12,729 nucleotides of DNA from Verrucomicrobiota bacterium (GTDB lineage Bacteria; Verrucomicrobiota; Verrucomicrobiia; Opitutales; Coraliomargaritaceae): the NCBI GenBank assembly GCA_027620575.1, contig JAQCDT010000021.1, forward strand, positions 1 to 12,729. Reading direction: 5' to 3'. Below the pieces are notes generated by a model, which saw only the letters and a list, made by a program, of their open reading frames with translations, had not been told where the DNA came from and did no database searches. The position numbers were made by a program, and so were the translations under genes. Every line of letters starts with the position of its first letter. The stretch's first letter is position 1. Positions 7,532 through 12,729 of this stretch are shown in pieces.

Positions 7532-7559
7532 TTAGTATTTAATTTATCTCCAATTTAAA
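7532..7559. promoter_or_regulatory. Very short divergent spacer
   Basis: Only 28 bp, nearly all A/T, separate the start codons of the 464-aa gene (-) and the DUF3108 gene (+). Both starts are supported by conserved N-terminal sequence or a signal peptide. At least one promoter must therefore extend into the opposite coding region, and the two promoters are likely to overlap. No convincing -35/-10 pair was found inside the spacer itself. Confidence 0.4.
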
Positions 7560-8435
7560 ATGAATCAACGAAAGATTAGTCAATGTATCTATTTAATGGG
7601 CTACCTTTTAGCAGGATTAATGCCTTTTCAAGTAAACTCAGCAAATAGTGAGCTTACGCCCCTCTTTCAAAATAACAATTATTTCACCTATGATATTTAT
7701 TGGAGTTTATTTAAAATAGGGTCTGCTCAATTGAGTTTTCAGGAACTTGAGCCAGAGCAAAGCACTGAGAAACAATACGAAATAAGTTTTAGCGTTCAAA
7801 GTAATGAATTAATCAGTTCAATATATCCTGTAGAAACCCATATCGTAAGTAGACTTGTACAACTAAACGATGAAATTAAGCCTTCAATTTATACTAAAAA
7901 TTCCAGTGAAGGCGGTAAACAAAATGATTCCGTCGTACATTTTGATTATCAATTAAATCAAATCATTGAAGAGAAAAACAACAATCCATTACCTCCCATT
8001 GAAATCACTGCAAAGGACTTGCAGGATCCACTGAGTTTAATTGTGGCGATATGCCAAAATGATTTTCTAGAAAGCCCTACGTTTCTTCAAGATGTCAGCG
8101 ATGGTGGACAAATAATTTCTATTAGATCATCCTATCTCAATGAAAGTACGATTGATACACAAGTCGGACAATTTCAAACTCAAGTCATTAACATAGACCC
8201 TCAAGGTTTGCGTGGAGTGTTTAAGAAAAGTCCAGATGCGAATGTAGTTCTCCATCTAAGTGAACATAGTCCAGCTATACCCCTTAAATTGAAGAGTAAA
8301 GTAAGCGTAGGAAGTTTTTATGCGGTACTCTCTGGAGGGATGTATCAGGGAATTCCAATCAAGGGCAAAACAATAGACCCTCTTCAGCAATCCCTCACCC
8401 CAACTCAAGGACTCAACAGACGTTTTAAGCGATAA
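7560..8435 (+). CDS. DUF3108 exported protein
   Basis: A 291-residue protein with a signal peptide (R4, K5, then a hydrophobic run 10-23, possible cleavage after A28 in VNSA), so probably periplasmic or outer-membrane associated. The mature part matches the DUF3108 beta-rich pattern: an opening Y-D-I-Y-W followed by K-I-G-S-A-Q-L-S-F (44-60), a middle Q-D-P-L-S-L-I-V-A-I (155-164) and D-V-S-D-G-G-Q (178-184), a T-x-V-G-Q-F-x-T step (200-207), and a final L-x-x-K-S-K-V-x-V-G-S-F-Y-A-V-L (242-257). Members of this family are poorly characterised; some sit near envelope or polysaccharide genes. The tail after 270 is variable. The gene is monocistronic, converging with sufT across 24 bp. A downstream ATG (codon 13) would remove the basic n-region, so codon 1 is preferred. 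Confidence 0.82.
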   Translation: MNQRKISQCIYLMGYLLAGLMPFQVNSANSELTPLFQNNNYFTYDIYWSLFKIGSAQLSFQELEPEQSTEKQYEISFSVQSNELISSIYPVETHIVSRLVQLNDEIKPSIYTKNSSEGGKQNDSVVHFDYQLNQIIEEKNNNPLPPIEITAKDLQDPLSLIVAICQNDFLESPTFLQDVSDGGQIISIRSSYLNESTIDTQVGQFQTQVINIDPQGLRGVFKKSPDANVVLHLSEHSPAIPLKLKSKVSVGSFYAVLSGGMYQGIPIKGKTIDPLQQSLTPTQGLNRRFKR

Positions 8436-8459
8436 TTCGAGCCTCTTATTTCACTCCTT

Positions 8460-9026
8460 TTATTCGAGTCCCAATTGCTTACGACCTGGCTCAGATATCA
8501 TATGAGGATTCCAAGGTGGCTCCCATATAATCGACACATTTGCTGATTCCACCTCCGGAATCAATTCGATTTGCTGTTTTGCATCTTCTGCAATCACTGG
8601 TCCCATTCCGCAACCCTGAGCCGTTAAAGTCATCTGTACATTCACTTGATAGGTGCCTGATTCACTTGGCTCAGAAATTTTCAGATCATAAATCAGTCCC
8701 AAATCAACAATATTCAAAGGGATTTCTGGATCAAAGCACTGCTTCAGGGCATCCCATACTAACCCTTCTGAAAACGGTTGATCCGATGTTGCCTGTGGAG
8801 TCTGAGTAGCCGTTTGATTTAAATACTCTTTGAGTTCTGCTCCAAGAGCATCCCAATCTTTACTAGGGATTCGATACAAACCCTCAGCGGTACGAACAGT
8901 GACGGCTCCCCCAAGAGCCTGAGATATAGTTACAACCGTACCCGCTGGAATTGTATGTTCTTCGCCCGCAGGTATTATTGTAGCTAAAGTGTCTCGATTT
9001 AATGTGATTTCTTGATCAAAATTCAT
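8460..9026 (-). CDS. sufT: Putative Fe-S cluster assembly protein SufT
   Basis: A 188-residue protein with the SufT layout: an N-terminal beta-rich domain (about 5-55, LGGAVTVRT at 38-46), a Q/T/P-rich linker (70-84), and a MIP18/DUF59 domain (about 86-170). The DUF59 domain carries DPEIPLNIVDLGLIYD at 99-114 and MTLTAQGCGMGP at 132-143, with the conserved C139. The PPWNPHMISEPGRKQLGL tail at 170-187 is typical of SufT rather than of other DUF59 proteins. SufT helps maturation of Fe-S proteins, probably as a carrier or accessory factor. It usually neighbours sufBCD, but here it stands alone, divergent from the carboxynorspermidine dehydrogenase gene. CysI is an obvious Fe-S client within the window, but a functional link is only inference. 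Confidence 0.92.
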   Translation of the reverse strand: MNFDQEITLNRDTLATIIPAGEEHTIPAGTVVTISQALGGAVTVRTAEGLYRIPSKDWDALGAELKEYLNQTATQTPQATSDQPFSEGLVWDALKQCFDPEIPLNIVDLGLIYDLKISEPSESGTYQVNVQMTLTAQGCGMGPVIAEDAKQQIELIPEVESANVSIIWEPPWNPHMISEPGRKQLGLE

Positions 9027-9047
9027 AGTTAAAAAAATCTACTTTAC

Positions 9048-9059
9048 AGTTTTAAAACT
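9048..9059. repeat. 12-bp perfect palindrome in the sufT/CANS dehydrogenase spacer
   Basis: AGTTTTAAAACT is a perfect 12-bp palindrome in the middle of the 68-bp region between the two divergent start codons (9026 and 9095). It could be a dimeric regulator site, but it is almost all A/T and could be chance. Confidence 0.3.
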
Positions 9060-9094
9060 TGATTAAAGCTCTCTTAAAATACTTAAGATACAGT

Positions 9095-10294
9095 ATGTCA
9101 AAAGTAATCATAATAGGAGCAGGAGGCGTAGGTAATGTGGTCGCTCATAAATGTGCCCAATCTCCAGAAATATTTTCTGAAATCGTTTTAGCTTCAAGAA
9201 CTTTAAGTAAATGTGAAGCCATTGCTCAAACGGTAGAGAAAAAAACAGGACGCACTCTCAAAACTTGTGCGATTGATGCCGATGATGTCGCAAGCACCAT
9301 TCAATTCCTCAAAGCTGAAAAGCCTGATTTAGTCATCAATGTGGCATTACCATATCAAGACCTTCCTCTAATGGATGCTTGTTTGGAAGCGAAGGTTGAT
9401 TACCTAGACACGGCAAATTATGAACCACCGAACGAAGCAAAATTTGAATATAAATGGCAATGGGCTTATCAAGATCGTTTTAAGGAAGCCGGTCTGACTG
9501 CCCTCCTTGGATCGGGTTTCGATCCTGGTGTGACTAATGTATTCTGTGCGTACGCCCAAAAACACCTTTTTGATTCAATTGAAACCATAGATATTTTAGA
9601 TGCGAATGCGGGCGACCATGGCTATCACTTCGCAACTAACTTCAATCCCGAAATTAATATACGTGAGATCACCCAAAACGGACGCTATTGGAAAGAAGGA
9701 CAATGGATAGAAGTGGACGCCATGAGCGTACATCAAGAGTATGATTTTCCAGTAGTTGGAAAACAAGATGCATATTTATTGTACCATGAAGAATTAGAAT
9801 CGCTTTCTCAAAATATCCCTAATTTGAAACAAATTCGCTTTTGGATGACCTTCTCAGAAAAATATCTGACCCACCTTAAAGTCCTTGAAAATATCGGCAT
9901 GACATCCATAGAGCCTATTGAATTCAAAGGACAAGCGATTCAACCGATTGAATTTTTGAAAGCCGTCTTACCCGATCCCGCAAGTTTAGGACCTAGAACA
10001 AAAGGCAAAACATGCATTGGTTGCGATATAACTGGCATCAAAAATGGTCAGAAAAAACGCATTTTTATATATAATGTCTGTGATCATGAAGCTTCCTACA
10101 AAGAAGTCTTCAGCCAAGCTATTAGCTACACCACTGGCGTGCCCGCTCGTATCGGTGCAGAAATGATTTTAAGCCAAGCATGGAAACAAGCAGGCGTGTG
10201 GAATATGGAACAAATGGACCCTGATCCTTTTATGGAAGCACTCAATACCTACGGCCTTCCTTGGCAAGTCCTTGAATTACCGCTTTCTCAATAA
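9095..10294 (+). CDS. Carboxynorspermidine/carboxyspermidine dehydrogenase (saccharopine dehydrogenase-like)
   Basis: A 399-residue NAD(P)H enzyme of the LYS9/saccharopine dehydrogenase fold. In this branch it joins aspartate semialdehyde to diaminopropane or putrescine, giving carboxynorspermidine or carboxyspermidine, which a separate decarboxylase (not in this window) turns into norspermidine or spermidine. The nucleotide-binding GAGGVGNVVAHK is at 8-19, followed by VLASRT at 31-36; the conserved SGFDPGVTNVF is at 140-150, DANAGDHGYHF at 169-179, and GVPARIGAEMI at 348-358. I chose ATG 9095 because MSKVIIIGAGGVGN is the usual start of this family; an upstream in-frame TTG at 9059 would only add a 12-residue basic extension and overlaps a palindrome. 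cysH follows after 52 bp on the same strand, possibly one operon. Saccharopine dehydrogenase is the alternative, but the N-terminal pattern and length favour the polyamine enzyme. Confidence 0.85.
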   Translation: MSKVIIIGAGGVGNVVAHKCAQSPEIFSEIVLASRTLSKCEAIAQTVEKKTGRTLKTCAIDADDVASTIQFLKAEKPDLVINVALPYQDLPLMDACLEAKVDYLDTANYEPPNEAKFEYKWQWAYQDRFKEAGLTALLGSGFDPGVTNVFCAYAQKHLFDSIETIDILDANAGDHGYHFATNFNPEINIREITQNGRYWKEGQWIEVDAMSVHQEYDFPVVGKQDAYLLYHEELESLSQNIPNLKQIRFWMTFSEKYLTHLKVLENIGMTSIEPIEFKGQAIQPIEFLKAVLPDPASLGPRTKGKTCIGCDITGIKNGQKKRIFIYNVCDHEASYKEVFSQAISYTTGVPARIGAEMILSQAWKQAGVWNMEQMDPDPFMEALNTYGLPWQVLELPLSQ

Positions 10295-10309
10295 TCCATC
10301 GATGTAAAG

Positions 10310-10338
10310 TTGACTTTTTGAGTAATAAACTCATAAAT
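10310..10338 (+). promoter_or_regulatory. Possible cysH promoter with embedded inverted repeat
   Basis: In the 52-bp gap before cysH, TTGACT (10310-10315) and ATAAAT (10333-10338) are 17 bp apart, a plausible -35/-10 pair. Between them lies a perfect 5-bp inverted repeat TGAGT-AATAA-ACTCA (10319-10333), a position typical of a repressor operator. The -10 ends only 8 bases before the ATG, so the transcript would be nearly leaderless. This would give cysH its own control apart from the upstream gene. Motifs are seen; function is inference. Confidence 0.3.
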
Positions 10339-10346
10339 AAACGTTT

Positions 10347-11072
10347 ATGGAGAATATTTCGACAGTCGAATCAATCAGTTCATCGCACCCTGATCTAGAA
10401 GAAAGTACGGCTTTTGCTCGTATTCAATGGGCAAAAAATAGGTTCGGAGATTCACTTGTCATGAGTACCAGTTTCGGCGTACAAAGTGCGGTATTATTGC
10501 ATTTAGTGACCCAACAAATACCAGATATCAAAGTGATTTTTATAGATACGGGTTATTTATTTCCTGAAACCTACAAGTTAGCTGAAGATTTAAGTCAGCG
10601 TCTCAATCTAAATTTACTGACCTATCGTTCGATCCTTTCGCCAAAAGAACAAGAAAAGCGCTACGGAAAATTATGGGAGCAAGGAGAAGAAGGACTCGAT
10701 CAATATAACAAGATGAATAAAATTGAACCAATGAATCGAGCCATTACAGAGCTTAAAGCAACGGCTTGGATTTCAGGACTGAGACGACAACAGTCACAAA
10801 GCCGTAAAAATTTGTCGGTAGTTCATCAACAAAACAAAGTGACTAAAATTTACCCAATCATTGATTGGGACGATGCCACTATTTACAAATACCTTACAGA
10901 AAATAATTTGCCCTATCATCCTCTCTGGGAAAAAGGCTACGTCTCAGTTGGAGACTGGCATAGCTCAAGCCCATTAAAAGCCAATATGACAGCTGAAGAA
11001 ACCCGCTTTAACGGAATCAAGAGAGAGTGTGGATTGCATTTAGATACTGGAGTGAGTGACTATCAAATTTAA
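10347..11072 (+). CDS. cysH: PAPS reductase (thioredoxin-type phosphoadenylyl-sulfate reductase)
   Basis: Reduces PAPS to sulfite and PAP with electrons from thioredoxin, feeding sulfite to CysIJ. It has 241 residues, usual for the family. Visible motifs: the PP-loop STSFG at 40-44; [13 protein letters not shown] at 64-76; the substrate-binding SGLRRQQS at 143-150; KIYPIIDW at 167-174; [10 protein letters not shown] at 198-207; and the catalytic ECGLH at 227-231. C228 is the only cysteine in the whole protein. The paired cysteines that hold the 4Fe-4S cluster of APS reductases are absent (the matching stretch reads [11 protein letters not shown]), so this is the PAPS-using, cluster-free type. 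A PAPS route implies APS kinase and ATP sulfurylase elsewhere in the genome. It lies 52 bp after the carboxynorspermidine dehydrogenase gene and converges on fabD across 22 bp. Confidence 0.95.
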   Translation: MENISTVESISSSHPDLEESTAFARIQWAKNRFGDSLVMSTSFGVQSAVLLHLVTQQIPDIKVIFIDTGYLFPETYKLAEDLSQRLNLNLLTYRSILSPKEQEKRYGKLWEQGEEGLDQYNKMNKIEPMNRAITELKATAWISGLRRQQSQSRKNLSVVHQQNKVTKIYPIIDWDDATIYKYLTENNLPYHPLWEKGYVSVGDWHSSSPLKANMTAEETRFNGIKRECGLHLDTGVSDYQI

Positions 11073-11094
11073 GTTCTCCAACATCTAAGCTCTA

Positions 11095-12042
11095 TCAGAA
11101 ATCCGCCAATAAGGCTTGGATATCTTCATATTCGGAAACCGATTCGGTTTCGATTGATTTATCCGTTCTTCGAACCAGGCCGGCAAGTACTTTTGCTGGC
11201 CCACATTCAATAAACTTATTGATCTTCAAAGCTTGGCTAGAATTTGTAATACATTCCTCAAAACGAACGGACGAAACAATTTGCTGAATCAAGGCCTCTT
11301 TTATCGCCTGCGGTTCTGAAATAGCACCACCGGTAACATTTGTATAAACAGGATAATTCGGGCTGCTAAATTCAAAAGACTCAATGAAAGAAGCGAAAGC
11401 CGTCTTAGCCGATTCCATTAATCGGCTATGATAAGCACCTGCTACATTCAAAGGACGCACCAACTTAAAACCCATGCTTTTATCCTTTGCTGCTTCCACC
11501 GCATCCATGACCTTCGCCTTCTCTCCAGATATAACAATCTGTCCAGGGCAATTTAAATTCGCTATCTGTATGTCGAAACGATCGCACAATTCTTGAACTG
11601 CCGATGCCTCGCCGCCAATCACACTCGCCATACCCCCTTCTGTAGCGTCACAGGCTTCTTGCATCAAACGTCCACGTTCTGCCACTAAACGAAGCCCTGT
11701 TTCAAAATCATACACACCCGCCACCGCCAATGCAGTCAACTCTCCTAGACTCAATCCAAATACGACTCCAATGTCATTCAAATATCCCTTAGCCTCTAAA
11801 AGCTTAAATAAAGCATAACCTTGCACATAAAGCGCCGGCTGGCACACACGAGTCTCCGTTAACGCTTCATCCGGGCCTTCAAAACAAATTTGCTTCAAAT
11901 CCCAACCTAAAATAGAATTTGCTGATGTGTATAATTCATCGACTAATTCTGAATTTTGACATAAACTTTGCCCCATTCCAACGAACTGAGCACCCTGTCC
12001 TGAAAATAATAGTCCTGTTGCCATAAATATTTTTTCATTCAT
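11095..12042 (-). CDS. fabD: Malonyl-CoA:ACP transacylase
   Basis: Moves malonyl from CoA to acyl carrier protein to supply fatty-acid elongation. It is 315 residues from the first ATG. Key residues: Q16 in SGQGAQ (oxyanion region), nucleophile S98 in GLSLGE at 96-101, R123 in ERGRLMQEA, and H205 in GAYHS at 202-206. GPAKVLAGLVRR at 281-292 is the usual C-terminal block. The residue before the nucleophile is Leu rather than the His of E. coli-type GHSLGE; the GLSLGE form is also known, for example in plastid enzymes, so activity is expected. A second in-frame ATG at 12024 (codon 7) would give the compact N-terminus usual for FabD (MATGLLFSGQG) and may be the true start; no ribosome-binding site decides between them. 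It stands apart from other fab genes in this window and is divergent from cysE. Confidence 0.94.
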   Translation of the reverse strand: MNEKIFMATGLLFSGQGAQFVGMGQSLCQNSELVDELYTSANSILGWDLKQICFEGPDEALTETRVCQPALYVQGYALFKLLEAKGYLNDIGVVFGLSLGELTALAVAGVYDFETGLRLVAERGRLMQEACDATEGGMASVIGGEASAVQELCDRFDIQIANLNCPGQIVISGEKAKVMDAVEAAKDKSMGFKLVRPLNVAGAYHSRLMESAKTAFASFIESFEFSSPNYPVYTNVTGGAISEPQAIKEALIQQIVSSVRFEECITNSSQALKINKFIECGPAKVLAGLVRRTDKSIETESVSEYEDIQALLADF

Positions 12043-12109
12043 CTATGCGACTTTGACAAATCGAATCAATAAGAAATCTGAATAAAACTAAAAAAGTATG
12101 CTTTACCTT

Positions 12110-12126
12110 ATACTAGAGTTTAGTAT
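12110..12126. repeat. 6-bp inverted repeat in the fabD/cysE spacer
   Basis: ATACTA-gagtt-TAGTAT is a perfect inverted repeat with a 5-base centre, about 11 bp upstream of the TATAAT at 12138-12143. The spacing would suit an operator or activator site for cysE. No run of T follows, so a terminator is unlikely. Regulatory role is inference. Confidence 0.35.
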
Positions 12127-12137
12127 CAAAGAATAGG

Positions 12138-12143
12138 TATAAT
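12138..12143 (+). promoter_or_regulatory. Perfect -10 hexamer upstream of cysE
   Basis: A consensus TATAAT lies 13 bases before the cysE start codon. No good -35 box stands 16-18 bp upstream (the best match there is gagttt, at 16-bp spacing); the 12110-12126 inverted repeat occupies that area, which would fit an activator-dependent promoter. If real, the leader would be only about 7 bases. Confidence 0.35.
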
Positions 12144-12156
12144 TAAGATAAGTTTT

Positions 12157-12729
12157 ATGCGTAACATCGATCTAAAATCTCACTGGGATGAACTACAGGC
12201 TCTAGCCAATACTCTCAAAACAAAAGAACCTGCTCTTACGACACTCTTAAACGAAACCATTTTAGAACGTGATTCATTTGCTGAATGCTTATCCTTTCGA
12301 ATCACACGAAAACTCGTCAATGAAACTGCATCCGTTGATGTACTGAGAAAAGAATTTTCGGACGCCTTCTCCGCAGACCCCACTATTTTACAATCGATTG
12401 CTTGCGACATGCTCGCTGTCAATGATCGAGACCCAGCCTGCCCTCATGTTCTTTTTCCCCTCCTTTATTTTAAAGGATTTCAGGCTTTGATTTGTTATCG
12501 ACTCAGCCATTATTTATGGCACCAAGGACGCAAAGATTTTGCCTGCTACCTACAAAGTCTCATTTCTGAAAGATTCGCTGTAGATATTCACCCCGCAGCA
12601 AAAATCGGATGTGGAATTTTGCTCGATCATGCGACGAGTTTTGTCGCAGGTGAAACCGCAGTTATCGAAGATAATGTTTCTATTTTGCACGAAGTGACTT
12701 TAGGTGGTACTGGAAAAGTGAGAGGCGAC
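12157..12729 (+). CDS. cysE: Serine O-acetyltransferase (5' part, cut by the window end)
   Basis: Acetylates serine with acetyl-CoA to O-acetylserine, the carbon acceptor for sulfide in cysteine synthesis. The frame runs from ATG 12157 to the window end, 191 codons, about 80 short of the usual 270. The N-terminal helical domain is followed by the start of the left-handed beta-helix. Visible conserved blocks are RDPAC at 91-95 (catalytic D92), LLYFKGFQAL at 102-111, DIHPAAKIG at 143-151, LDHAT at 156-160 (catalytic D157 and H158, the same numbers as in E. coli), GETAVIEDNVSIL at 165-177 and TLGGTGK at 181-187. The long form with the N-terminal domain suggests a hexameric CysE able to bind cysteine synthase, but the C-terminal tail that decides this and cysteine feedback lies outside the window. 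Confidence 0.93.
   Translation, partial: MRNIDLKSHWDELQALANTLKTKEPALTTLLNETILERDSFAECLSFRITRKLVNETASVDVLRKEFSDAFSADPTILQSIACDMLAVNDRDPACPHVLFPLLYFKGFQALICYRLSHYLWHQGRKDFACYLQSLISERFAVDIHPAAKIGCGILLDHATSFVAGETAVIEDNVSILHEVTLGGTGKVRGD

Noticed and set aside
8435..8468. Direct repeat ATTCGAG in the gap between the DUF3108 gene and sufT
   Set aside because: Seven bases, same orientation, no hairpin; expected by chance.
9059..9094. TTG start giving a 411-residue carboxynorspermidine dehydrogenase
   Set aside because: The family normally begins at MSKVIIIGAGGVGN, encoded from ATG 9095; the 12 extra residues are not part of the Rossmann fold and overlap a palindrome.
10347..11072. APS reductase (Fe-S type) instead of PAPS reductase
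   Set aside because: The protein has a single cysteine (C228), so it cannot hold the 4Fe-4S cluster that defines the APS type.
12180..12422. Minus-strand open frame of 80 codons
   Set aside because: It lies wholly inside the cysE coding region, which shows conserved catalytic residues in the plus-strand frame.
1..12729. A mobile element, phage, CRISPR or defence system
   Set aside because: All genes are housekeeping or metabolic, base composition looks even by eye, and no transposase, integrase, repeat array or terminal repeats were found.

Overview
The window is a gene-dense stretch of bacterial chromosome with low GC (roughly 40 %), almost no intergenic space and no sign of mobile DNA. 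Its theme is sulfur assimilation. It holds PAPS reductase (cysH), both subunits of NADPH sulfite reductase (cysI, cysJ) and the 5' part of serine O-acetyltransferase (cysE). Together these cover PAPS to sulfite, sulfite to sulfide, and O-acetylserine, the acceptor that sulfide joins to give cysteine. Other genes supply fatty-acid precursors (fabD), Fe-S assembly (sufT), polyamines (carboxynorspermidine dehydrogenase), an M23 envelope peptidase, an ApaH-like phosphatase, a DUF3108 exported protein and two or three proteins of unknown function.

The protein set suggests a Gram-negative member of the Verrucomicrobiota/Planctomycetota side of the tree, perhaps an opitute-like lineage. The pointers are a FabD with the GLSLGE variant, SufT, the 168-residue family at 1173-1679, and exported M23 and DUF3108 proteins. 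This placement rests on remembered family resemblance and is moderate to weak. None of the complete genes has a clear Shine-Dalgarno sequence upstream of its start.

Layout: the 3' end of an unknown gene (1-153, +) abuts an M23 peptidase (-), which lies downstream of a 168-aa conserved gene (-). An ApaH-like phosphatase (+) runs into cysI (-), their stop codons overlapping. cysI and cysJ are divergent across 178 bp. cysJ converges on a 464-aa conserved protein (-), which is divergent by only 28 bp from a DUF3108 gene (+). That gene converges on sufT (-), which is divergent from the carboxynorspermidine dehydrogenase gene (+), followed by cysH (+). cysH converges on fabD (-), which is divergent from cysE (+, cut by the window end).

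Strand therefore switches at nearly every gene, with convergent gaps of about 0-24 bp and divergent gaps of 28-178 bp. The four cys genes sit in separate transcription units rather than one cys operon. AT-rich inverted repeats cover the stop codons at two convergent junctions and may act as bidirectional terminators. Short palindromes lie in several divergent or upstream regions and could be operators, but each is short enough to occur by chance. I see no CRISPR array, tRNA, rRNA, IS element or phage gene, and no convincing new multi-gene system. The most intriguing single item is the 464-aa protein, which carries an NMN-adenylyltransferase-like GSFNP...H motif.
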